Positions 1 to 6,999 of a stretch of 16,566 nucleotides of DNA are shown one piece after another. A program made the translations under genes and the position numbers. How positions within the stretch are numbered: the stretch's first letter is position 1; every line of letters starts with the position of its first letter. Source of the stretch: Candidatus Latescibacterota bacterium (lineage in GTDB: Bacteria; Latescibacterota; UBA2968; UBA8231); assembly GCA_021295675.1 (NCBI GenBank), contig JAGWBY010000080.1, positions 26,547 through 43,112 on the forward strand, given 5' to 3'. Below the pieces are notes generated by a model. The model worked only from the letters and a program-made list of their open reading frames with translations, did no database searches and had not been told where the DNA came from.

Positions 1-141
1 GACGGCGATGAGGGGGATGAGGGCGATGAGAACGACGAGGGCGATGAGGGCGACGAGGGCGACGAGGGCGACGAGGGCGACGAGGGCGACGAGGATGACG
101 AGGGCGACGAGGGCGACGAGAACAACGGCGATGAGGGCGAC
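1..141 (+). repeat. 9-bp tandem repeat (gacgagggc type) encoding Gly-Asp-Glu
   Basis: About fifteen copies of a 9-base unit, mostly gacgagggc with gat/gac and ggg/ggc synonymous variants, plus a few aac or gat replacements. The array is in frame 1 and gives a strongly acidic repeat in the broken secreted protein. It starts at the window edge, so its true length is unknown. Such arrays change copy number by slippage. Confidence 0.85.
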
Positions 142-449
142 CAGGCCACGCTGGTGGCGACGGTTCAGGAGCAAATCGGCCTGCCCGATGGACCCCAATT
201 GCAGCAGAACGCGCCCAATCCGTTCAATAGCCAGACGGTCCTTTCCTACTTCTTGCCAGAACCGGGTCCTGTACGCATGGAGATTCTCACGTTGATGGGG
301 CAGCGGGTAGCGGTCTTGCGCCAAGGACAACAGAGGGCGGGCGGGATGGCCGAGACGACGCGGGCCGCCCCCTAGCCAGCGGCGTCTATCTGTACAGACT
401 GGTGACGACCAACGGCGTTTTAACGCGCAAGCTCGTCCTGCTGCGTTGA
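1..449 (+). pseudogene. 3' end of a secreted GDE-repeat protein with a type IX secretion sorting tail, frameshifted
   Basis: The gene enters from the left edge, so its N-terminus and function cannot be seen. Frame 1 reads an acidic Gly-Asp-Glu tripeptide repeat (bases 1 to about 141), then a C-terminal domain with 'NAPNPFNSQTVLSYFLPEPG' and 'MGQRVAVLRQGQQRAGG', which is the start of the FlgD-like/Por secretion-tail beta-sandwich that directs proteins to the type IX secretion system and the cell surface. The frame then hits a stop at 373-375. From base 345, frame 3 continues the same domain: 'DGRDDAGRPLASGVYLYRL', then 'VTTNGVLTRKLVLLR', ending at the stop at 447-449. The strand normally lying between these pieces (usually H..W) is absent, so a short out-of-frame deletion near 340-346 explains both the shift and the gap. 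Family knowledge supports the sorting role. The repeat may be a linker or calcium-binding region, which is inference. Confidence 0.75.
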
Positions 450-492
450 GTGAGCAAACGCCTCAAAGGCTTCGACGCAAAGAAGCTGCACG

Positions 493-915
493 GTGATCAG
501 CAAAGAGGCATTGACCAAACTAGTTGACGCCGCCCCGATCGGGCTTTTTAGGATCCTATTCGGCATGCTCATAGTCGTCGAGGTTCTGCGATACTGGGCG
601 TACGAAGGGCACAATTTTTCGTGGCGGATGAAGCTGCGGGACAAGAGCGTACGTGAGATAGCGTTCTATACCAGAGATCCGCTTACGGGACGTACTCGCG
701 ATCTGTCAACGGATGAGATGAGTTGACTAGCAGGCAAGAAAGAAAGATGTCGAGGCGGCCGCATATGATTCTGCAATACGCCAAACACCTCGCTGAGAAT
801 CTTCAGGAAGAGGGCGTCGAGAACCCAGCCGTGTACGTGCGAACAGCAGGTCAACCTTGCGGCCGTGCAATACCGCCGCTTCGCGCATAACGATTGGATT
901 ACCTTGCTCGATTAG
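493..915 (+). pseudogene. Remnant of a vitamin K-dependent gamma-carboxylase-like (HTTM) gene, internally deleted and frameshifted
   Basis: A GTG-started frame at 493 gives 'APIGLFRILFGMLIVVEVLR', which resembles the first membrane helix of bacterial HTTM/vitamin K-dependent gamma-carboxylase homologues. It is joined near base 605 directly to 'GHNFSWRMKLRDK', a motif that lies far downstream in the family, past the helices. A 1-base frame change near 720-723 then leads to 'LTSRQERKM', 'HMILQYAKHLAE' and 'NPAVYVRT', all matching the family's C-terminal region. A further shift near 860-886 leads to 'HNDWITLLD' and a stop at 913-915. The intact family has roughly 430-480 residues. About 38 N-terminal and roughly 100 C-terminal residues remain, and the catalytic membrane core is gone. 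The gene cannot be functional. Family assignment is from remembered conserved motifs, not from a search. Confidence 0.72.
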
Positions 916-994
916 AAACTCGGATCATATCGGGGATGAGTTCTCGACCTAGAAGCGATAGGGACTCCGACCGGGTTTATAGGAAGCGGCGCTC

Positions 995-1114
995 ATGGAA
1001 CGGCTAATCAGCCTGTTCGGACCTCTAGTTATGACCGTCTTGGTCTTTACCTCTGTTTGTCAGTTTCTTCGGAAGAGCCTCGTTCGAATATCCGTCATGT
1101 TCCACGGCCACTAG
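995..1114 (+). pseudogene. 5' stub resembling a concentrative nucleoside transporter (CNT/NupC)
   Basis: An ATG at 995, with 'aggaagcgg' about 7 bases upstream as a plausible ribosome binding site, begins 'MERLISLFGPLVMTVLVF'. This resembles the N-terminus of CNT-family nucleoside transporters, which commonly begin MER-x-ISL-x-G and run into the first helix. After about 18 residues the reading no longer resembles the family and stops at 1112-1114. The stub overlaps the tail of the minus-strand remnant at 1025-1234, so a recombination joint probably lies near 1045-1060. Only about 18 residues support this, so it could be chance. Confidence 0.35.
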
Positions 1115-1421
1115 CACAATAGGGTAGGACTGCGCCTCTCGTAATTCATGTTCCACGTATTGGACGGCATAGCTAAAGCTAGCAACGCGGTCGGTCAACA
1201 GATATGCGAAGTCATCGGACGGAACGACTATCACACCGACATCAATGGGGCGGTCTTGAAGGTTATTACGGATGTAGGCATTGAATTTTGCGGATCTTCA
1301 TAATCAAAAAAGCCTCGAAATTAAATCGCGGTTCTTGAGCGGTGAAGAACGAATAATTCTCCTCGATGCGCCGGCGGATATGCGCTGAGTCATAAAGCTC
1401 AGTGCCGATTATTAGCTGTGG
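1025..1421 (-). pseudogene. Truncated, multiply frameshifted gene of unrecognised family (possibly nuclease-like)
   Basis: Three minus-strand frames hold pieces of one protein. The first reads 'LYDSAHIRRRIEENYSFF' and 'TAQEPRFNFEAF', open into the end of the ABC ATPase gene. A second frame then gives 'FFDYEDP' near 1290-1310. A third gives 'KFNAYIRNNL', 'DRPIDVGVIVVPSDDFAYLL', 'YVEHELREAQSYPIVLVAVE' and 'EALPKK', to the stop at 1025. The pieces make good secondary-structure sense in order, so two small indels around 1285-1315 best explain them. The N-terminal part is absent because the hmuV gene lies there. The last residues after ALPKK look like non-native read-through. A restriction endonuclease (BglII-like) C-terminal half is one idea, with weak support, and I do not recognise the family firmly. 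Nothing else is seen in this gene-poor stretch. Confidence 0.5.
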
Positions 1422-2193
1422 GAACGACGAGTGGGCAGGAACTGTGAGGGTGGGGAATGATCGTTATTGGGATTTCGTAAACAGCTTCTATTATTTCGGC
1501 TTGCAGCACTTGCTCTGGAGGGCCTGTGGCTACTTCGCGGCCCTCTTTCAGCAGCAGGACGCGATCGGCGTATTGGGCCGCTAAATTGAGATCGTGGAGT
1601 ACCACGAGCACGCCCACTTGCCGCTCGGCAAATGCCCGCGCCACGGTCAGGGTGTGGTGTTGGTGGGCCAAGTCTAAACTGGACGTGGGTTCGTCTAGCA
1701 GCAGATAGCGCGGCGTCTGGTCCACTGCTTCCCAGATTTGCGTCAGGACTCGTCCGAGGTGTACGCGCTGCCCCTCTCCTCCCGACAGCGTCGGATAAAG
1801 GCGATCCTCTAAGTGATTGACGCCAGCCTCCTGCAGGGCCGCTCGTGCAATGGCGTAATCCCGCTGCGTCTCAGGGCCGCGCAGATGAGGGCTTCGGCCC
1901 ATGAGCGCTACTTCGAGCACGCGGAAGGGAAAACTCAGGCTAGATTGTTGCGGCAAGACGGCGCGGATTTGGGCGCTGGCTTTTTTGTCCCAAGACGCCA
2001 GCATTCGTCCTTCCATCGACACGGTTCCCTTGGTGGGAGACAAGTCACCGCACAATACTTTCAACAGCGTGGATTTGCCGGCACCATTGGGTCCCAAGAC
2101 GGCCACTACTTCGCCGGGGCGGACGTGGATGGACACATTCTCTAGTAGGGTATTTCCATCCAAGACTACGTGTATATTGCGGCCTTCGAGCAT
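1399..2193 (-). CDS. hmuV: Haem ABC transporter ATP-binding protein HmuV
   Basis: A 264-residue ATPase that powers haem import through the HmuU permease from the cytoplasmic face. All ABC motifs are present: Walker A 'GPNGAGKST' (about residues 34-42), Q-loop 'PQQ' (81-83), signature 'LSGGEGQR' (136-143), Walker B 'YLLLDEPTSSLD' (163-174) and H-loop His200 in 'VVLHDLNLA'. The ending 'IPITIIPHPHSSCPLVVPT' is typical of haem/iron chelate ATPases, so the C-terminus is intact despite abutting a broken gene. The start ATG overlaps the hmuU stop by one base (TGATG), with 'ggggagg' just upstream as the ribosome binding site, which implies translational coupling. It is the last gene of the haem operon, and no terminator is seen after it. 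Substrate assignment rests on the neighbours, since the sequence alone would also fit a siderophore or cobalamin ATPase. Confidence 0.92.
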   Translation of the reverse strand: MLEGRNIHVVLDGNTLLENVSIHVRPGEVVAVLGPNGAGKSTLLKVLCGDLSPTKGTVSMEGRMLASWDKKASAQIRAVLPQQSSLSFPFRVLEVALMGRSPHLRGPETQRDYAIARAALQEAGVNHLEDRLYPTLSGGEGQRVHLGRVLTQIWEAVDQTPRYLLLDEPTSSLDLAHQHHTLTVARAFAERQVGVLVVLHDLNLAAQYADRVLLLKEGREVATGPPEQVLQAEIIEAVYEIPITIIPHPHSSCPLVVPTANNRH

Positions 2194-3308
2194 CAGAACC
2201 TCCCCAAGCGCCGCCCGCGTTGCAGCAAGTACATGAAGAAGGGACCGCCGATGATCGCCGTCACAATGCCGATGGGCAGTTCAGCGGGGGCGACCAGTGT
2301 GCGGGCGATGAGGTCAGCTCCGAGGAGCAGGCTAGCGCCCAAAAGGGCTGCTCCGGGGAGCAGAAAGCGGTGATCCGGTCCCAAGGTGAGCCGCAGCAGG
2401 TGGGGCACGACTAGACCGACAAAGCCGATGATGCCGGCCACGGCGACCGCCGCTCCCACGGACAAAGCGACTAGGAGGACGACTGAACGCTTAAGACGCT
2501 CGACATTGCAGCCGAGATGGCCGGCTTCGGCCTCGCCTAGCAGCAGGGCGTTGAGGGGACGGGCGTAGCGCAACACCGCCAGGGTCGCAAGGCCGGTGAA
2601 CGGCGCGGCCGCGGCCACTGCCGGCCAAGTAGCTCCGCCCAGACTGCCCATGCTCCAGAACGTCAGGCTGCGCAGTTGGGCATCGTCCGCCACGAAAGTG
2701 AATATCCCAGTGATGGCTCCGGCCACGGCGTTGATGGCAATGCCGGCGAGCAGCATGGTGGATACGGAGACAGTGCCATGGACTAGCGACAGGCGATAGA
2801 CCAGTAAGGTCGTGGCAGCACCGCCGCCAAAAGCGGCGATGGACAGGGCAAAAGGCCCCAGCGCTTGGGTTGCGAAATTTAGCACAGTCGCTCCGAGGAC
2901 AATGGTCGCTACTGCGGCGACTGCCGCGCCGCTGGAGACGCCGATGAGGCCGGGGTCGGCGAGGGGATTGCGGAAAAGGCCCTGCATGGCAGCGCCCGCA
3001 ACGGCAAGACCACCGCCGATCAAGATCCCCAGCAGGATGCGCGGCAGGCGAATGCTCAAGATGATGGCCTCGTGGTGAGGCTCAAAAGCCCAAGGCAGGG
3101 TCAGGTTTAGCCCTTTGCCGAGTATGGCTAGCACTTGGCTGGGGGCCATGGAGACGGCACCTGTTCCTAGGCACACTATGCTGAGTAATCCTAACAGGAC
3201 TGTTAGGACTAGCAGACCTAGGGTACCCTTTTCACCGACTGCAACCTTGGGCAACAGGCGGCGACTGGCTTGGCGCAAGGAAGAATTAGTCGCTTCAATC
3301 GAAGTCAT
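2193..3308 (-). CDS. hmuU: Haem ABC transporter permease HmuU (FecCD family)
   Basis: A 371-residue inner-membrane permease of the FecCD/BtuC type, expected to form a homodimer with about ten helices per subunit. Family signatures are visible: 'IRLPRILLGILIGGGLAVAG' followed by 'MQGLFRNPLADPGLIG' (coupling region near residues 85-125), 'GFVGLVVPHLLRLTLGPDHR' near residue 300, and 'ELPIGIVTAIIGGPFF' near the C-terminus. The N-terminus carries a roughly 27-residue hydrophilic extension before the first helix. The ATG at 3308 has 'ggaaag' close upstream as a ribosome binding site. It follows hmuT after a gap of about 150 bases that holds a 98-bp palindromic element, and it overlaps hmuV by one base. 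Haem as substrate is inferred from the HmuY, HemS and receptor genes upstream. Confidence 0.92.
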   Translation of the reverse strand: MTSIEATNSSLRQASRRLLPKVAVGEKGTLGLLVLTVLLGLLSIVCLGTGAVSMAPSQVLAILGKGLNLTLPWAFEPHHEAIILSIRLPRILLGILIGGGLAVAGAAMQGLFRNPLADPGLIGVSSGAAVAAVATIVLGATVLNFATQALGPFALSIAAFGGGAATTLLVYRLSLVHGTVSVSTMLLAGIAINAVAGAITGIFTFVADDAQLRSLTFWSMGSLGGATWPAVAAAAPFTGLATLAVLRYARPLNALLLGEAEAGHLGCNVERLKRSVVLLVALSVGAAVAVAGIIGFVGLVVPHLLRLTLGPDHRFLLPGAALLGASLLLGADLIARTLVAPAELPIGIVTAIIGGPFFMYLLQRGRRLGRF

Positions 3309-3354
3309 TGCTTTCCGTTAGCTATACGACAGTAACGTTATACATGGCCATCGA

Positions 3355-3452
3355 GGTATGGGATGCTTCGACTCCGCTTCGCTCCGCTCAGCATGACACG
3401 GTGAAGCAGCGTCCCCACTTGTCATGCTGAGCGAAGCGAAGCATCTCAGACC
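3355..3452. repeat. 98-bp palindromic intergenic element, copy 1
   Basis: An imperfect inverted repeat. The left side reads 'ggtatgggatgcttcg' and then 'ctccgctcagcatgaca'. The right side is 'tgtcatgctgagcgaagcg' followed by 'aagcatctcagacc'. The left arm carries extra 'ggagcgaagcg'-type bases compared with the right. A second element of the same sequence family and exactly the same length lies at 10758-10855. This copy sits between hmuT and hmuU inside the haem operon, where as RNA it would form a strong hairpin that could lower downstream expression or protect the upstream message. The core 'tgtcatgctgagcgaagcg' resembles extragenic palindromes I recall from many bacterial genomes. That it is non-autonomous mobile DNA is inference. 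Confidence 0.85.
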
Positions 3453-3456
3453 ACCT

Positions 3457-4341
3457 CTACTGTTGTGTACTTAGGCTCTCCGTTTTACTCGGGACATCGT
3501 ACAAAGCTTGATTCAACGCCAAAACCGCTTGACCCAAACGGGGGCCAAATCCCAACAAGAAGAGGCCATCCATCGACAGGACTCGCCCTTGTTGTCCCGC
3601 TGGCGTCAGCGCAAGTCCCGGTAACTGCCAAAGCCCTTGGGCACCGCCGATGCTCTCTAGGCCACTGTCCATGAGCAGGATGACATCGGGCGCTGCGGCT
3701 ACGGCCGCTTCGGACGTGAGCGGCTTGTACCCGCTATAGCCCTGAACGGCGTTGGCACCACCGGCCAAGCCGATCATGGTATCGGCTCCGGTGTCTTGGC
3801 CGGCGACCATCAGCGTGCCTTGGCCGCGGGCGTAGAGAAAGAGAATTTTGGCTTGGGCCGCTGTTTGCGGAATGGCGGATTGTACCTGACTCAGCTCTTC
3901 TTTGAGGGCTTGGATTAGTGCCACACCGCGCGCTTGGATATCCAACGCGGCGGCGATGCGTTCGATATTGGCGATGGCCCCCTCTACCGTAGGTTCGTGG
4001 GGCAGGACGAGCACTGTTACTCCGGCGCTCTTGAGCTGTTGAATAGCTTCGGGAGGGCCGGCCTCGGTGGTAGCGATGACTAGCGTCGGTCTCAGCGAGA
4101 GCACGCCCTCGGCCGAGAGGCGGCGGTGATAGGCGACCTTGGGTAACTGGTTTACTGTCTCGGGAAAGGAGCTGGAGGCATCCACGCCCACTACGCGCTC
4201 GCCGGCCCCCAGAGCGAAGACGATCTCGGTGATGGTCCCGCCGAGGCTGACGATGCGGGAGGAGTCGCTTGGCATCTCCTCGGCGTCGCATGTTGTTCCC
4301 CACAGGGCGGTCATTAGTCCTAAGCATAGTATCCATTTCAT
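3457..4341 (-). CDS. hmuT: Periplasmic haem-binding protein HmuT
   Basis: A 294-residue substrate-binding protein of the class III (TroA/BtuF-like) fold that hands haem to HmuUV. I chose the ATG at 4341 over the longer frame to 4383 because it opens a clean signal peptide, 'MKWILCLGLMTALWGTTCDA', starting six bases past the hemS stop codon, whereas the longer frame would run into hemS. The mature protein has 'RIVSLGGTITEIVFALGAGE' (about 29-48), then 'VAYHRRLSAEG', where Tyr71 aligns with the haem-ligating tyrosine of the HmuT/ShuT/PhuT group, and 'LYARGQGTLMVAGQDTGAD' in the second lobe. A Cys at 18 could be a lipobox cysteine, but the preceding residues (GTT) fit poorly. No clear ribosome binding site is visible, so translation is probably coupled to hemS. 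Confidence 0.9.
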   Translation of the reverse strand: MKWILCLGLMTALWGTTCDAEEMPSDSSRIVSLGGTITEIVFALGAGERVVGVDASSSFPETVNQLPKVAYHRRLSAEGVLSLRPTLVIATTEAGPPEAIQQLKSAGVTVLVLPHEPTVEGAIANIERIAAALDIQARGVALIQALKEELSQVQSAIPQTAAQAKILFLYARGQGTLMVAGQDTGADTMIGLAGGANAVQGYSGYKPLTSEAAVAAAPDVILLMDSGLESIGGAQGLWQLPGLALTPAGQQGRVLSMDGLFLLGFGPRLGQAVLALNQALYDVPSKTESLSTQQ

Positions 4342-4346
4342 GGTGA

Positions 4347-5399
4347 TTATACTCGCGTGAGTGTGGCCAGCGCGGCATTCCAAGCGTCCACTGTCGCTTG
4401 GCCTTGCTTGCGCCGGGCAAAGAGCAGGGCAATGGTTTCGCCCTTGCTGTCGTACAACTCTAGGCTAAAGACCGCGCCGTCGCGGGTCGGTTTTTGCACG
4501 ACCCACGCCGAGTCTAAGTGGTCCTCCCTGACGTGCAGGTTGAAATCGTCGTCTAGGACGTTGAGCCAAGGGCCGGTCGATTTTACGTTGTGGATCGGTC
4601 CAGAGTGAATCTGGATGACTCCGGGACTGGCGACGAAAACCATGATGGCGATCTGATCTTGGGCTGCGATCTGCAGCACTTCGTTCAGACTGGATGAATC
4701 CACGCGGCAGGCGAGTGAGTCGTTGACCAAGCACAGAGCTTGAACGCGCCCGACCTGGAATTCGGCGAGGAGCCGGTGGAAGTCGTGCGTGTCTTCGAGG
4801 GCGTTCCAAGCTTCTTCTAGCCCCGCTACGTCAATGGCGTCGTCTGCCTTGTCCGGCACGGCGGGAATGGTCGGACAGACGCACTGCACGGGCGACTGAT
4901 CGTCGCTGGTGAATTCGTCGACTAGTTGCTGGTAGGCCGTGTGGTCGCTCTCGGCGGTCAGGTACACTTTGTGGACTGCGGTTCCGTGCCGGTTGAAAAA
5001 CTGAAAGCCGCGCAGGGTGGTTTTGCGGCCTTCTTGCTCGACGGCAAAGCCGAGGTGCCAGTGGTTCATGAACAGGCGCAAATCAATGCCTTCGTCGAGG
5101 ACCAATCCCATCTGGCCGTGGAAGTGGACATTGCGGAACACCCCGTGTTTTTCGTGTACCGCGTGGGCGTTGCGCGTGAGGGCCATAACTGGGCCGAGGC
5201 TTTCAAGGCGCTGGATGAACTGCGGCCACTCGGCCTGGAGGCGAACCGCGCCTTCGCCGCAGGAAGTGGCCACTAGCTCGGCTTCGCTCACGCCTAGCTG
5301 CTCGGCTGCATCGCGGATGCGCACCCTCGGGTTGTCGCGTTGAAAAGTATTCCAGAGTTGCTTGAAGTCGCCTCTGACGTCGGGCACTGTGGTAGTCAT
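4347..5399 (-). CDS. hemS: Cytoplasmic haem-trafficking/degradation protein, HemS/HmuS family
   Basis: A 350-residue protein, the normal length for HemS/ChuS/PhuS. These are two-repeat cytoplasmic proteins that receive imported haem and either pass it to an oxygenase or degrade it. The N-terminal half carries 'FRNVHFHGQMGLVLDEGIDL', 'MNHWHLGFAVE' and 'LRGFQFFNRHGTAVHKVYL'. The C-terminal half carries 'IQIHSGPIHN', 'GPWLNVLDDDFNLHVREDHL' and 'SAWVVQKPTRDGAV'. His205 in 'DTHDFH' falls where HemS His196, ChuS His193 and PhuS His209 lie, and His208 three residues on recalls PhuS His212. The ligand role is inferred from position. The ATG at 5399 is preferred to one at 5504 because 'aaagggag' precedes it at a good distance and the longer frame overlaps the upstream gene. 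Gaps to neighbours are short (11 bases upstream, 5 downstream). Confidence 0.92.
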   Translation of the reverse strand: MTTTVPDVRGDFKQLWNTFQRDNPRVRIRDAAEQLGVSEAELVATSCGEGAVRLQAEWPQFIQRLESLGPVMALTRNAHAVHEKHGVFRNVHFHGQMGLVLDEGIDLRLFMNHWHLGFAVEQEGRKTTLRGFQFFNRHGTAVHKVYLTAESDHTAYQQLVDEFTSDDQSPVQCVCPTIPAVPDKADDAIDVAGLEEAWNALEDTHDFHRLLAEFQVGRVQALCLVNDSLACRVDSSSLNEVLQIAAQDQIAIMVFVASPGVIQIHSGPIHNVKSTGPWLNVLDDDFNLHVREDHLDSAWVVQKPTRDGAVFSLELYDSKGETIALLFARRKQGQATVDAWNAALATLTRV

Positions 5400-5410
5400 G
5401 TTATCTCCCT

Positions 5411-5812
5411 TTAGTTGAGATGGTCGTCCATGCTGGGCATTAGCTGACGCAGGACGAACTGGGATCCAGGAAAAACTTTTATACTTGGGCTGCGCGGATG
5501 GCACACCGTTTGTGGCGTTTCTGTGATGCCCTCTAATTCGATGGTCTCAGCCGCTTCCTGCATGACCTCAGCTAGGGGCGGCAGGACGCTGGCACTCAGG
5601 CACAGGACCGTGGTGTGCCAGCTAAGGGATATGTAGGAACAGGACCAGACACCGTTCTCGATCAGATCCATAGCGTGCTGAACCTCTTGATTGAGGGTAC
5701 AGAATTCGTCGGGATGTAAGCCGATGTTGACGTTCTGGCAGATCAAGTGGATGCCGCCGTGTTCACAGCGGTAGATGGATGCGATCGGTGGATTGCTGGC
5801 GATGGGCTGCAT
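5411..5812 (-). CDS. Small unrecognised Cys/His-rich protein of the haem operon
   Basis: A 133-residue protein that I do not recognise. The ATG at 5812 is chosen because 'aggag' lies 8 bases upstream; an earlier ATG at 5872 would overlap hmuY. There is no signal peptide or membrane segment, so it is probably cytoplasmic. The N-terminal part, 'YRCEHGGIHLICQNVNIGLH' then 'PDEFCTLNQEVQHAM', looks like a compact domain. It has six cysteines (16, 25, 38, 58, 71, 104) and seven histidines, high for its size and suggestive of metal or haem contact. It lies 20 bases after hmuY and 11 before hemS, tightly inside the operon, which argues for a role in intracellular haem or iron handling. It is too long and too different to be HemP. 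Function is unknown. Confidence 0.75.
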   Translation of the reverse strand: MQPIASNPPIASIYRCEHGGIHLICQNVNIGLHPDEFCTLNQEVQHAMDLIENGVWSCSYISLSWHTTVLCLSASVLPPLAEVMQEAAETIELEGITETPQTVCHPRSPSIKVFPGSQFVLRQLMPSMDDHLN

Positions 5813-5832
5813 GAGATTTTCTCCTGTGGTGT

Positions 5833-6951
5833 TTAGTTTGAGTCCCAGAGACGTGCCTTGAGCTGGCCCCAACTCGAAGACTGGATCGCGGTTCCCGGCT
5901 CGTCTGTGAGCGGACGCCAGCGGAAGGTGATGAATCCCGAGACGGGCGAGCCTTCGACCTCTCGGTAGTAGCTGATGAGCTGCATCTTGTAGAACCCCTC
6001 ACCAGTGTCGATGACGTACACGTGATTCCGCGTCGATAGGAAATGGGTGGTGCTGTCGTAGCTGTACCACTCACCGGTGTCGCTGCTGAAGGCCGAGCCT
6101 GATTTGTCGGCGAAGTAGCCGAATCCCATGGCCTCGGCGATTTCCTCGAAGGTTTGATCGGTCTGATAGGCGGGGAATGCGCCGCCTTGGCCGGGGCCGC
6201 TGATGCCGCCGTTGAGGCGAATGACGTAGCCGGAGAAGTGGAGGTCCCAGTCCGTGGAAGTGCTTGGATCGGCTGGTGTGACCGATTCTCCCGAACTCAG
6301 ACTGAAGTACACTTCCTCGCCTCCGCTCACGTCCACGGTGGCGCTACTCGCTGCGCCCGTCAGATCGGTGCCGTCGGCGACGACCCAGCGGGAGGTAATG
6401 CGGCCGGCGTCCGCGCGGCTGGCCCCCTCTATCGCATCGACGACGAACTTGGCGAACTGGCCGTCGGCAATGCGCAACTCGTAGGCATTGCCGGAGACCT
6501 CAATGCGGTGTGATGACGAATTGTACGAGTACCACTCGCCAATGGCGTAGGCTGGCCCGTCGGCGATGAAGGCGTCGGCAGTGGGAATGTCTGTCGCAGC
6601 TATCGCGTCGAATGCTTCTTCCGCGACGACGTCCTCGGCACCTGTGAGATCAAAGCCCGTGACATTGCCGGGGCCGCTAATGCCGCCGTTGAGCCGAATC
6701 TCGCTGCGCTTGAAGGCGATGTGCCACTCGGCCGATTGCGCTGCCTCAGCATCGGTGAGAGCGACCACGTCTTGGTCCTCAAAGCTGAAGTAAGTGAAGT
6801 CGTGGGGCTCCGTGGTAAAAGCGCCGCCTGCTGTGGCGTCGATCACCGTGAGGAAATCGCCGTTGTCGAGCTGGGTGGTTGATTTGCCGAAGGCCGGTGC
6901 GCTCAGCGCCGACAGCAAAGCGATAAAGATGGTAAAGCGAATGCGTTGCAT
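5833..6951 (-). CDS. hmuY: Secreted haemophore with two tandem HmuY domains
   Basis: A 372-residue protein with a signal peptide (about 1-22, cleavage near 'PAFG'). HmuY proteins, first known from Porphyromonas, bind haem at the cell surface and deliver it to a TonB receptor. Two copies of the domain are visible: domain 1 about residues 40-192 and domain 2 about 205-348. Each has a 'YFS' start, a Trp-containing strand ('AEWHIAF', 'TDWDLHF'), the identical 'IRLNGGISGPG' (85-95 and 244-254), and 'GEWYSY' (138-143, 293-298) followed by Ser/Thr-His (His148, His303), then a strand ending in a Phe/Tyr-Lys turn. Ordinary HmuY has one such domain in about 215 residues. His148, His303 and His310 are candidate haem ligands (inference). 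A very strong ribosome binding site, 'aaggaggg', precedes the ATG. It follows the receptor gene by 48 bases. Confidence 0.9.
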   Translation of the reverse strand: MQRIRFTIFIALLSALSAPAFGKSTTQLDNGDFLTVIDATAGGAFTTEPHDFTYFSFEDQDVVALTDAEAAQSAEWHIAFKRSEIRLNGGISGPGNVTGFDLTGAEDVVAEEAFDAIAATDIPTADAFIADGPAYAIGEWYSYNSSSHRIEVSGNAYELRIADGQFAKFVVDAIEGASRADAGRITSRWVVADGTDLTGAASSATVDVSGGEEVYFSLSSGESVTPADPSTSTDWDLHFSGYVIRLNGGISGPGQGGAFPAYQTDQTFEEIAEAMGFGYFADKSGSAFSSDTGEWYSYDSTTHFLSTRNHVYVIDTGEGFYKMQLISYYREVEGSPVSGFITFRWRPLTDEPGTAIQSSSWGQLKARLWDSN

Positions 6952-6999
6952 GATGGGTCCCTCCTTGGGATAGTGAATGGTGAAATCGGACTATTGCTC

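Noticed and set aside
1..141. CRISPR-like array
   Set aside because: The units are contiguous 9-mers without spacers and are coding, so this is a protein repeat.
8..295. 95-residue open frame full of Met-Arg-Ala-Thr-Arg repeats
   Set aside because: It is the +2 shadow of the GDE repeat, whose frame 1 continues into a recognisable sorting domain.
420..644. Minus-strand 74-residue open frame near the left end
   Set aside because: It is antisense to the carboxylase remnant, with no support of its own.
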